From NCBI GenBank assembly GCA_033439265.1, contig JAVTVX010000024.1:186001-250000 (forward strand): 64,000 nt of DNA, read 5' to 3'. Source of the stretch: Dillenia suffruticosa (Eukaryota; Streptophyta; Magnoliopsida; Dilleniales; Dilleniaceae). The translations under genes were made by a program, and so were the position numbers. The notes beneath the pieces are model-generated. The model had not been told where the DNA came from. It was given only the letters and a program-made list of their open reading frames with translations, and did not search any database. This document shows, in pieces, positions 1-10,501 of this stretch; positions within the stretch are counted from its first letter, which is position 1; the number at the start of each line of letters is the position of its first letter.

Positions 1-240
1 TGACAGATAGTGGAAGGTCAGTGATGATTATTGTGATAATCAGACCGACACTGTCAACAAATGAGACCCTAAGTATTATAGTAAAGTCAAACACATTGAT
101 ACCGAAGACCACTTTGTGAGAGATATTACCGAGAAGGGTATTGTGACATCTAAGTACACCTTGACGTACAGCATGAGAGCTGATCTCTTCAGAAAACCCG
201 TTGTGAGATATTCTTTTGTGAGATAAGAAATCATTGGGTT
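1..240 (+). pseudogene. Copia RNase H C-terminal remnant
   Basis: Reading from about base 36 gives a decayed but recognisable end of a Ty1/Copia polyprotein. It begins DNQTDTVNK, then a stop, then DPKYYSKVKHIDTEDHFVR, and continues with a TEKGIV-like block. Copia RNase H ends typically read 'N P x x H S R x K H I D x x x H F I R E', so KHIDTEDHFVR is the diagnostic part. The in-frame stop and the loss of the usual 'ADIFTK' motif show it is dead. It belongs with the LTR at 1378-1851; the rest of the element lies left of the window. Confidence 0.7.
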
Positions 241-1377
241 TAGTGTACTTTAATCTCCTTATATACTGTTTTAGATGCTTATTTTAATATATGGCATGTA
301 TGCATTATTGAGTTATATATTTATTTCATGCATCATTTGTTGTCATATAGTATGATCTTGTGATAAAAGATATGTCAGGCAGGCGTGGTCGACTCTCACA
401 CACGAGTGACCACCTCCGACTCTGAGTGAGCGGAGATGAGACGGATTCTAGTTGTAAGAGGCTTTGAGAGTAGCCCTACTAGAATATAAGTCGCCCTGAT
501 ATGTGTTCAGGATGAGGTCATATGCGATATGACCGACATGGAAATACCCACATCCATGTTGCATGTAAGAAGCCAGGTTTGAGATCTCAGAAATCACCTG
601 CGATTTGTGATATTGTCTCTGAGATGCTCTCTCTGAGATCTCTAGGTAAAGTCTTATAAATGGACTGAGTCCCGTACCTATACAGTGTTAGAGAAATCTG
701 ACATATGCCCTTTGAGAGATGGGAGAATAACACTGTGGTACGTGTTTCATACCACGTGTGATGAGACGACCATGGGACAGTGGGAGCTATTATTTGAGAC
801 GATAGTTTGATCTTGATCCCCGTTCCCACTGTGTGAGACCTGAGATCCATTGGGTGGGATCTCTTATGCCCTTATTACTTTCGGCTGTCTTTAGAAGTTT
901 TGGTTCAGTGTTGTTACTTTAGTCTGTTTACCTATGACCCGGAAGATAAATTGAGGTCTAAGGGGCAGGTCTAGGAAAACAGCTAAATTGAGACCGATAG
1001 ATTCGAGTTTAGGAAAAGGAAGACCAATAAACATTATATCATTGTCATGTATTCATAGGTCGACCTATTATGTTAATTCATGTTGTGATTCAAACATAAT
1101 AATGAATACATAATCGAGCAAATTAATTGAGGATCACTTTCGATGAGGAAAGTGGCTCGATGGATGTAAATGCATTGAGTCTGGGGTATAGCGAGTTATT
1201 TTTATACTAACAGTGACTACTCGATCATCCTAATAGGTGTATCGAGAAGTTTTTGCTTGCAGGTGTACTCGCCGATCGCACGACGCCCAATCCAATATGA
1301 AAGTCTAGTAGGGTGATGCGATAGATTGCATGAGTTGCGATCTTGTGATTGATAGAAGTGAAAATGCAAGTGGGAGA
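241..1377 (+). other. Copia 3' non-coding region before the LTR
   Basis: About 1.1 kb with no coding signal lies between the RNase H remnant and the LTR. It is rich in 'gtgagat/gagatct' type words. It ends in 'gtgggaga' (1370-1377), which looks like a polypurine tract directly abutting the LTR start, as expected for a Copia element. The open frame on the other strand at 587-850 shows no family resemblance and I do not call it. Confidence 0.5.
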
Positions 1378-1851
1378 TGTTGGTTATTTATGCCCATTAT
1401 AAGCATTTTGGTAATTAAGGAATGGGGTAACTCCCATCCTTAATTACCATTAACCATTATTTGGTAACTCCCAAAAACTTAACCCTAATGGCTATGATTC
1501 TTTTGATTGAATTGAGAAATGATGATTCCTACCTTGTGGGTGAAAAGCAGCCATGGGTGGTAACCATGGAGGCTAGGGTTTTCAAAGAATTCTCTAGAGA
1601 AAGAATAGAGAGAGGGATGGAGATTTTCGCGTAGAAAAATCTCCCATCGTCAGACGATTCACCGGACACGAGGCTTGAGGCGTCGTGGATTTGAGGTGGT
1701 GGTTCGATTGCGTGATCACCATCCGACCGTGCGATCCGTTCGAGAGATATCGCGACACGGTGGATTTTGGAGACCGCCCAATAGAGGTATTTATCCCGAA
1801 AATTCCGATACTATTTAATTCACGCTTCCGCATGCGCGATTAAATCCAACA
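1378..1851 (+). mobile_element. 3' LTR of Copia element (474 bp)
   Basis: The LTR starts TGTTGG and ends CCAACA, a perfect 6-bp terminal inverted repeat with TG..CA ends. It is preceded by a purine-rich 'gtgggaga' tract and by Copia RNase H sequence on the same strand. The predicted 5-bp target duplication copy on the right is 'ctttc' (1852-1856). Its partner and the 5' LTR lie left of the window and cannot be checked here. The insertion lies directly in front of the DCL2-like exon at 1927. Confidence 0.65.
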
Positions 1852-1926
1852 CTTTCTGGCATAATCCTACTTTTCCTATCAAATAACTGAAATGAATATA
1901 TATTCATTTTTCCTTCATTTCTGTAG

Positions 1927-3330
1927 GTGTATACTTGTGTCAATGACTCAGTTTTGGTGCCGTATATTCCGTCTGCAAATACAAAGATAAGAACTTATGA
2001 ACACAAAGAAATCCCTTATTGCTTGTTTGATAGCGTAGCAAAAGCCATGGGGTGTCTGAAAATAAGGGTATGCAGCTTAAATTCCTTAATCTTTGTCCTT
2101 AGTATTATGAACTTATAATTATCTCACAATCATGACTTGTTCATTCCTGAAATAACTTCGGTTTTAAATCCTTTTCTGTCTTCTTTTAATGGGTCGTCAC
2201 CCACACCATAATTTTGGCAGTAGCAGAGGCCGCTTATTCTATATTGATCCTGTTTCCTTTCTTGCCACTTGTTTTTGTTTAGGAAACATGTTTCCATTTT
2301 TTTTCCCCTTGAATGATTCCAATCCACTAATTTTCCTTTTGAATACCACTTTGCCTAGACTACTCACCGCGCTTGCTGTATTTCAGCACAAAAACTCTTT
2401 GAAACAGATGATGTGAATAGCTCTTCTGCAGACTTGGTTGGGAGAAAATTGTCAAAGCTATGTTCAGATTTCATTTTCTGTTTGACCAAACTCGGTGTCT
2501 GGTTGGCATTAAAGGTGCATATCGGCTCCTTGAATTAGTTTGTTCATTCTTTTGGCAAAGCTGGATCGACTTGTTGCTTTGTGACAGGGCTGTTGAATCC
2601 TGTGCCTCCAATGCGCCTGTAATGTTTTCTTGGGTTAAAGTGGATGTGTAGAGCGAGCAAGCTCTAAAAGATTATAGCATAGATGTAAGCAAGATCCTAT
2701 TGGATCACATACGATCAGGTACTTGCCATTGTGTGTTGTTAAAGTGGAGCGAGCAAGCTCTAAAAGATTATAGCATAGATGCAAGCAAGATCCTATTGGA
2801 TCACATACGATCAGGTACTTGCCATTGTGTGTTGTTAAAATCAATTTTCTTTTGTTTTACTATGAGCTTCTTCTCAGTGTGTAATTTTTTTCCAATCTTT
2901 TGTAATACGCACAGGCCTAGGTTGGTCAGTTGGTGATGACCTAACAGCTGACATGGAAGCTCGATTTCTAACTTCGAAAGTGGTCTGTCTTATTGAATCT
3001 CTTCCGGAGTACAGGTTTGTCATGCTTTTTTCACATCTTTGGTACTATCCTATTGGGTGATTTTTGAGTCTAATATTTTTCGTAGGTGTTTTCCAATGTA
3101 TGACTTTTTCTTGATCAATATATGCTTGTCAATGCAGGGATCCAAGAGATTTAAGATGCATTATTTTTGTTCAGAGAATAATCACTGCCATTATTCTTCA
3201 AGCTCTACTGTGTGAGATTCTTCCGAAGCTAACTGTCTAGAAGTCTGAATATATAGCAGGCCATAGCTCTAGGGTACAGTCCCAAAGTAGGAATCTAAAA
3301 GTAATACATGAAGTCCAAATTGGATGTATC
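1927..3330 (+). pseudogene. Dicer-like 2 (DCL2) fragment
   Basis: Plant DCL2 makes 22-nt siRNAs from long dsRNA. This locus retains only the region around the linker and helicase C domain. Exon 1 (1927-2067) reads VYTCVNDSVL, then YIPSANTKIRTYEHKEIP. Exon 2 (from 2387) contains GVWLALK and later KVDV, a TAG stop, and ALKDYSIDASK. Exon 3 (2915-3014) has LTADMEARFLTSKV. Exon 4 (from 3138) has RDLRCIIFVQRIITAI and then a stop after LPKLTV. Splice signals remain at most borders. A frameshift after LALK, two in-frame stops and a 96-bp tandem duplication show it is non-functional. The N-terminal helicase part and the RNase III, PAZ and dsRBD parts are absent. Assignment to DCL2 rather than another Dicer rests on remembered family sequence. 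Confidence 0.72.
2651..2842 (+). repeat. 96-bp tandem duplication in the DCL2 fragment
   Basis: The copies at 2651-2746 and 2747-2842 are identical except for one base (gatgtaagc versus gatgcaagc). Each spans the end of a DCL2-like exon (ALKDYSIDxSKILLDHIRSG), the splice donor and the first bases of the intron. The near identity implies a recent event relative to the older stops in the same pseudogene. Confidence 0.9.
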
Positions 3331-3516
3331 GCATAAACTGGATTTCCATGTTATGTTTCTAAATTCATCTCTAATAGGGAATTAACAGAGACAAGAATGA
3401 TGCTGGTAATCTGATGTCCTGCCACAGTGTAACCGTCACATCTAAATTCTATCTTTGGTGCTTTGTTCCTCTTGTTATCTAGTTAGAGAAATCCTGATAT
3501 TCTTAAGAATGCTACC

Positions 3517-4310
3517 AGGCACTTCGTGAGGAACTAGCTTCTGCAGAGCGAAGAGCAAAAGTAGAACGTGCAGCACATAATGCAACCAAAATAGTCTTCC
3601 TTTATGGTTTATTTATTTATTTATTTTTTATTTACACTTTTGGCTTTCTGTTTGACTATTGCCTTTTGTTTTCTATCTAACCAAAATTATTTAAATAAAC
3701 AGGCTGCTATGGAGAGGGAAGTTGAGTTAGAACGCTGAGCCGTTGAGGCAACTACAGCACTTGCCAGGGTCCTTGTAAATAATTAATTATGATTGTTTTG
3801 GTAAATGGGTTTTCTCAGAAAATGCATGATTAAAATGGAGAAGGTTTCTGTAATCAATCAGAGAAAGTGAGGTCGATCCATTACCTTGTGGTAGGTTAGG
3901 CGTTCAAATCTCCCCTTGCCCCCTAAAAGAAAAAGTCTCAGAATTTTCTTTTTTATAACATATTTTGAGATGGTTTTCATTCTAACCACACCCTTTTTTG
4001 GTTTAACTGGTATATATTTTATTGTCATTGACTTATTTTCTTTATTTTAATTCTTTCTTCTTTAGAGAGTAGCTGATGAGAGGACAGCAAAGGCATCAGA
4101 ACTTGAGCAGAAGATAGCACTGCTAGAGGTAAATCTTTTCTTGAATTTTGTTACATGCACGGTTCCAACGCAATCTAGAATTCTGACGTTTTCATAGTCA
4201 TATATCCTCAGATTGAATGTGCATATCTAAATCAAGAATGGCAAGAGATGGAAGCTCATGCTCGTCATGGACAGAAAAAATCTCCTGAGGATGCAAACCA
4301 AGTAATTCAA
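3517..4310 (+). pseudogene. Golgin candidate 1-like fragment (4 exons)
   Basis: Four exons encode part of the coiled coil of a plant golgin (GC1/golgin-84 type, a Golgi tethering protein). They are about 3517-3593 (ALREELASAERRAKVERAAH), 3703-3774 (AAMEREVELER, stop, AVEATTALAR), 4066-4128 (RVADERTAKASELEQKIALL) and 4212-4310 (ECAYLNQEWQEMEA, then GQKKSPEDANQVIQ). The last three exons keep GT and AG borders and reading phase. A TGA in the second exon breaks the frame. No membrane anchor or other golgin exons are present. It follows the DCL2 fragment on the same strand with under 200 bp between them, although the two families are unrelated. Family recognition is from memory of the conserved coiled-coil text. 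Confidence 0.72.
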
Positions 4311-4494
4311 GTAAGTTTTATATGACTGCATTGACTATCTCCTGCAAGATTAAGCAGCAGCTGTTAAATTTAATAAAGAACATGCGAGGGTCAACAACTT
4401 TCTATTCTTTCAACTTACTGTGGTTTATGTGCTTTATCTCTTGTATGAAAGCAACTTTACACACTACATCGCATTGTCAACACCTATTAGGAAA

Positions 4495-4804
4495 TCTCAT
4501 ACCATATTAATGTATTTTTTACTTACTGTTTCAAATCTTTATAATTATTAATTGTACTAATATTAATGAAGTACTTGTCATTTTTCTAACAAATTCTAAT
4601 TTTTATGTTAATTTTACTTTTCATAGATTCAAAATTCAATATTATTTCTTTACACTTATTTCCAATGGGCATGTTACCCGAATATTACATACAAAATTAA
4701 ACACATAAAATTACTATTCCTAACACTAATACCGGGCACATCACCGATCTTTTATAACTAAATTTCAACTTTGTACCGCGCAACACGCGGTATACTCCAC
4801 CTAG
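4495..4804 (+). mobile_element. Short non-autonomous Helitron (candidate)
   Basis: The 3' end has the classical Helitron form: a GC-rich hairpin (accgcg/aaca/cgcggt near 4776-4793), about 8 bases, then CTAG (4801-4804) followed by T. A matching 5' start is TCTCATACCATATTAATG at 4495, preceded by A, which fits insertion between A and T without target duplication. The interior is AT-rich and non-coding. Alternatively the 3' end may belong to a longer Helitron that also includes the golgin and DCL2 fragments to the left. Confidence 0.5.
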
Positions 4805-6070
4805 TTCTCTAATTGCTCCTATTTCCTAAGTTGGACTTTCTCATCTGCCTCACCTCGGCAACTAAATTTTCTGTATAAATAAAGCGCCGAAAGGTTCTAC
4901 TGTTCATTTGTTTCCGGACACCTCTCACATGGTTGTCCTGTATTTTTTGAAATCTATTTTTTTTTTTTTTTTTCATTCAAGTTCTTGTACTCTTTTTACC
5001 TTTTTTTTCATTTAGATCTTTCATTTGAAACCACACTTTATTTTTCTCATTCAGCTCCTTCTATTTTTTTAACCCATTTTTCATTTAAATATTTCATCTT
5101 TTGGGGTCACACTTTTTTTTTCATTAAGATCTTTGCACTTTTTTAGACTTAGTTTTTCACATAAATCTTTTGTCCTTTTAGGAGACTAATTTTTTCCCTT
5201 TTAATTTCCCCCCCCCCCCCCCACCCATGATCGTTACTTTATTTTTAAATCGTTTTTTTTTCCTCTTAAAAATTTTCTTCTTTTAGAATATAGGTTTTTT
5301 CCTTTTTTTGCCTCACTTGTCCATTTAAGTCCCTACTCTTTTTTTGAACATGTTTTTTTCACTTTAGGCTTTCGTCTTTTTTTAACATAGATTTTTACTC
5401 TTTTATTTTTTTTAATCTCACGGATAATCATCCATTTATTTTTAAACCACAGTTTTTTATTTTTTTATTCAAGTCTTTGTTCTTTTTATTTTTTGACCCT
5501 CTTTTTCTCTTGAGTTCTTTGTTTTCTTTTAATATAGATTTTTTCCCTTTTATTTTTTTAGACCTCATGGATGCCATCCATTTATTTCTATTACACTTTT
5601 CCTCCACTTATTACTCAATTTTTTATCTCATTCGTTAATTTTTTTCATTCTAGTGATTAGACTTTTTTTCTGTATTTGATATATATCGTTTTTTTTATTA
5701 ATTTGGATAATACTTTAGTTTAGATATTGAATTAATCATAAATTTAATAAATGTTTATATAATGAAAAAATATAATTCCTTGTGCGCGGGGCAATAGCCG
5801 GACAATATATAACTAGGCTACCATGGATACCAGATTGTGATTGAGCCTAGGCTACGGGTTGCTCTTGACTAGATGTAGGTATCGCATCTTAAAGTAAATA
5901 TCCCCTTAATTACATTTTTCTCCGACTAATAATTATTATCAATTTTTTCTCTTCCAACTCTTTATTTAACTTATCAAATATTATATATCTTATTTCTCTT
6001 CGTAAGGACATTCTTTGACAATCTACAATGACCTAAATTTAATAATTTAATAACGATTATCAATTTATTC
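4805..6070. repeat. T-rich low-complexity tract
   Basis: From about 4950 to 5700 the + strand is a degenerate array of T-runs separated by short words such as 'cattcaagt(t/c)(c/t)ttg' and 'ttttccctttt', with one run of C near 5210-5221. Just before it (4893) is 'ttctactgttcatttg', which resembles a motif repeated in the foldback element at 34-37 kb. A weak Helitron-like end (ctag at 5813-5816) closes the tract. I see no gene. Confidence 0.55.
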
Positions 6071-6073
6071 ATT

Positions 6074-6104
<31 letters not shown>

Positions 6105-6823
6105 GTATATATCACGTGCCAAATGCTTTATATCCATTTTTTGTAAAAATAAACTCTATCGATAATAATTCAGATTTAATCATTCAATAATTAGTATTAA
6201 TTTTATTCGTATCTAACTCTCTCCTTATATATAACTTACCAAATATATTATATTCATTTTACTTTCTATAACGTCTTAAATTTAAGAATCTACAAATTCA
6301 ATATTTCGCACTCAATGAAAACTTTTCCCAATTGAACGTTTGTCAAAGGCATTCTGAATCGATCCAAAAAGATATATAAACTTAATTGGCCATGCAAGGA
6401 TCCTTGTTGAGTATTACCCCTAACGTATGCCATAAATAAGGCAAAAAACTTAACAAAAAAGGAGAAAATTGTAATTTTATGTTTTTCCGATATATATCTC
6501 TTAAAATTAGTCATATTTTATACATGTAAAGTTGAGTTTGATAATTTATGGCTCTATTGGTTTCAACATCTCTTTGAATTGATACCGCATTAGATGGGAA
6601 TGAAGTTTGCTGCTAGTACATGTGAAGCCAGTATGTGATGAGAGTGATTGTGAAGCCTGAATATCATTGGTGCACTAGCTAGGAAAGAAGCTTGCGCATA
6701 TGGTTGGATTAAAATCTATTGCTTGAATAAATAAACAGTAACAACGTATATAACAATGTGCAAGCGGTGAAAGATTGTGATTTTAAAGTTGAGATTAGTC
6801 TAAGACGAGAGAGAAAAGGAGAA

Positions 6824-6862
<39 letters not shown>

Positions 6863-7695
6863 AAATGGAAGGGAGAAAAGTGAATGGCAATCCTTTTTTT
6901 TTTTGTTATCGTAGATGAGACATAGAAAGAGGAGAAAGCAAAAAACATATAGAGAGAAAGAAGTAAAAAGAAGAAGAGAGAAAGATAGAAGTTGTTATAA
7001 AGAGATAAAACAAAGGAAAAAAATGAAGAGATCAAGAAATTCTGATAGTTTGCTCCTATTAAAAGAAGAGAACGAAGAGAAAAGTAAAGAGAAAGGGGTA
7101 AAGTAATCTTTTTCAACACCGACAAACAGCAAAATAATTGCAAACTGAAATCTAATTCAAAGGGCATTACCTCTGGTGAATGAAACCAATAAACGTGGTT
7201 TTCTTTTTTTTATTTTCCTTCAGGTTAAAATTGTTGGAGGGGAAAAAGTTTTAAATAGAAATTGTTCAATGATAGAAGTAGTTAATAATTGCAAGATTTA
7301 GGAAACAGAAATACAGTGGATTAGTGAGAGAGAGAAGAAACAATGGATGGGGCAGGAGTGACCAAGGGAACCGGCGGAGCCTAAAAAATGTGATAGACGG
7401 CGAACTTTACCATTTACGGAGAATCGGAAGCAAGAGGGAAAATTTAAAAACCAAAGCCAAATCCATTCCCAAAAAATGAATCCCTAATTGTTTCAAAACC
7501 CTCTCCTTTCCCTCTACCCATCACCAACCCCCCCCCCCCGGTCCCATCCTCACTCCCTCTCTCTATTTAACAAGTCATGATGAAATGACTCCATTCAACC
7601 CGTCACCGCAGACACTGCGCAATCCCGCCGTCTCCTAGGCTTCTACTTCTCTACGCTACTGCTATCCCTCTTTTCTCCTTTCATTCAAGTTAAAC

Positions 7696-7735
<40 letters not shown>

Positions 7736-7742
7736 TTCACAA
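6071..7742. other. AT-rich and GA-rich non-coding stretch upstream of the VIM remnant
   Basis: It holds a (CT)n run at about 6076-6102, a (GA)n run at 6825-6857, a long GA-rich purine tract to about 7100, and a (TC)n run at 7700-7732 directly in front of the VIM start codon. The 152-residue frame on the - strand over 6709-7167 is a translation of this simple sequence, not a gene. The last 150 bases are C/T-rich and may be the old promoter and leader of the VIM gene. Confidence 0.6.
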
Positions 7743-10501
7743 ATGGCACTCCAAACTCAACTTCCTTGCGACGGTGATGGCATCTGCATGATTTGCAAGA
7801 CTACCCCCTCCAACAAGGAGACCCTTTCCTGCAATACTTGCGCCACTCCCTGGCATGTTTCCTGCCTTTCTCGCCGCCCTGAAACCCTACCCGAGACTCT
7901 GCAGTGGTTTTTACTGAAAGTGAATTTTATATATTTATTTTTTAATTTTTCAAAATTGCTTTTGTTGATTTTGCCTATTTTTGCTATCTTCCATCACAAT
8001 CTGGTCTCTCTTGCCGATTATTAATGAAGGTATATGCCCTTTGCAGCTTCTTAACCTCAAGCCCACTGCATGTTACCAAGATATTATTCAATCAATTGCC
8101 CCATGACCTTTTTAACTTTCGCTTAATCGCAGACACCTCGTGGTCACAATTTCTGCCTTAAGTGCTTCCAGAGATGGACTGCACAGGGAAAACGGACTTG
8201 TGCAAACTGCCGCAAGTTAATTCCATCCCAGATGCGAACGCAGCCCAGCATCAACTCTGCCCTTGTCTTTGCCATCAGGATGGCCAAGATGTCAAAGCCA
8301 GTGTCTCCTGTGGGACCCCCGAAAGTGTACTTTGTTGATCCCAACCAGGACCGCCCTGACAAAGCCTTTACCACCGAGCGGGCAAAGAAATCTGGAAAGG
8401 CTAATGCCTGCAGCGGGAAAATCTTTGTTACAATCCCACGAGATACTTGACTCATGTTCCTAAAACTGTATATGGTGGGCCATTCATGGGAGGACCGTCT
8501 TGAATGCTGGCAATGTGGGGCTCACTTCCCTCATATTGCTGGAATTGCTGGGCAGTCTGAATATGGTGCTTAGTCTGTGGCCCTCTCTGGAGGTTATTTG
8601 GATGATGAGGATCACGGTGAATGGTTCCTATACACTGGAAGGTATATACTTGACTCATGTTCCTAAAACTGTATATTGTTTCTTTGCAATGGTAGCCTTT
8701 ATATAAAAACAAGCAAAAAATATTTATTTTCAGTTTTTTGCTCAAATGTGCTTCTTTTTGAACAATTTGCCAGTTCACTGCATGGATTCTGAGGTTTATC
8801 ACTGGATAATGAATGTAAAAGGTTCATAGCTGTAGAAAGAGTGGACACTCTGGATCAACAGCTGAAAAGTTATCCATCATTTGATGCATTCAAGAACAGA
8901 AATGTGTTCTTAACAGAACTCATCTTTGTCATGCTAACCTTGTTGTATGATGTGGCATATGATATGATGCTTTAGATTGCACCTGTAACTGCATTTAGCA
9001 AGTTCCTTTGCTCTTTGTCATCGTTGCATAATTTTGTGTGACTTGAGCTCAAATAATTCTCAACTATTGTTCATTAGGTTAGCTCCATAATCTGTGAATC
9101 TTGGTTTGGCTGATGGATGATCAAATTTCACAATTTACCAGCTCTTGAATTTGCATTTGAGGGTCAATTACATTCATGGCCTCTATTTTTTCTTTTGTTT
9201 GTTTGCTTTCTTTTTTTTTGGTTTTCTTTTTAAAGATATTTAGTGTGATTTTCTTCGGGGTAAAAGCTTGCACTTTGGTTGATTGTTCTGCCAATAGTTG
9301 TTTTAGATTTGTTTAGTTGCATAATATTATGTGAAGTTGAGATAAGGCATCAGCGTCTCACTCTGTATTTTCTTTTCCTAATCCTGTGAAGTGTTTAAAC
9401 CTTTCCTTTAATACATAAAATTTTCTGTCAGCATCATGTTTAAACATAATTTTTATGTTTTTCCTTTTCCTTCTAATTTGGTGTACAGTGGAGGGAGGGA
9501 TCTTAGTGGGAATAAAAGGACAAACAAGACTCAATCGTCTGATCAGAAGCTTGAGAAATTAAATGAAGCTCTGCGAATGAGTTGCCAAAAAGGTTCTCCC
9601 GTTCGAGTTGTAAGGTGAGCTAAAACAGAATTATCCCTTAGTTGCATTTGATAAGGGTTGGAAATTGGAGGTTGGAAAGATTATCCTATTCTTAGTTGCA
9701 TTTTATCCCCTAGGTGTTAAATATTGCTTTATTGGAAGTTGGAAAGATTCATGTCTCTACAAGTTTTTGTTTAATCAGAATTTACAAATGCTAGTAAAGT
9801 ATTTTTTCCCCCTCTTTTGCAACTTAAAATATGAGTTACCAATGAGCATTTGATAAAAGTGTTCGAAAACCAACATTATGCTTTGAAACTTCCATTTAAT
9901 ACATGCTTTGAATATTTTAGATTTTTTTTCTTTGTTAAATTACATAGATGGCCAAGCAATTTGGTTGTTATGTGCAAAATAAGTGCATTCATAATGTGTG
10001 GATTTGGATTGCATGGAACAAATTTTTGAGGAGTTTGTGATTCGGGCTTTTTTTAGTTGATAGTATTTTACTCACATTAGTTTTATAAATGTACATTAGG
10101 TGGTTATATTCAAATGCCCACAGAGCGAAATGTTACTAATCCTGAATGTTTTATTAGTGAGAGACATCTTTGTTCTAATGCTTGTTATTATAAAGGTCAA
10201 TGGTATATGAAGCATTTTTGCATCCCAACATCTTATTAGATGAAGTTTTAACGAACAAACAATTGAAAATTATATTAGTTATTTTATTGGATTAGTGTTA
10301 GAACTTGTTGTATGGGAGCTCAATTCTAGTCATCTAACAAATGTAGGTCACAAACTGCATGGTTCATTCCTCACTTTGCCTTATTATTATTATTATTATT
10401 TTTTAATCTGTTATTATTTGTTTTTTGAGAAGCTTTTTAATTGATAGGTCTCATGAGGAGAAACGTTCTTCTTATGCCCCAGTGTCAGCTGAAGCTTTTT
10501 A
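7743..10501 (+). pseudogene. ORTHRUS/VIM-type E3 ligase, broken
   Basis: VIM/ORTH proteins bind methylated CpG through an SRA domain and carry a PHD finger and two RING fingers. Exon 1 (from 7743) has the start MALQTQLPCDGDG and PHD cysteines through TLQW (about 7905). The exon for the spacer and first half of RING1 is missing. The exon at 8133-8641 resumes with TPRGHNFCLKCF, where the expected Cys is Arg, then QDRPDKAFTTERAKK and SWEDRLEC. A stop replaces Gln after QSEYGA. Exon 9489-9614 has SGGRDLSGNKRTNK; a short exon from 10448 has SHEEKRSSYAP and then departs from the family and stops at 10499-10501. About 19 residues are deleted at 8443 and replaced by a copied 31-bp filler. The rest of SRA and RING2 are absent. 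It cannot make a working ligase. Confidence 0.9.
8443..8676 (+). repeat. 31-bp direct repeat (filler and its template)
   Basis: The 31 bases at 8443-8473 recur exactly at 8646-8676. The downstream copy lies just inside an intron of the VIM remnant. The upstream copy sits exactly where conserved SRA codons are missing, between RD and the VG(E/H)SWEDR block. This is what templated repair of a double-strand break leaves behind. Confidence 0.85.

Noticed and set aside
587-850. 87-residue frame
   Set aside because: No resemblance to any family and it lies antisense in the non-coding tail of a Copia element.
5761-5816. Second Helitron 3' end ending in ctag
   Set aside because: The hairpin is too poor and no convincing 5' end was found; kept only as a remark on the T-rich tract.
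6709-7167. 152-residue membrane-like frame on the - strand
   Set aside because: It reads through a GA-rich simple sequence; Ser/Leu alternation comes from (TC)n.
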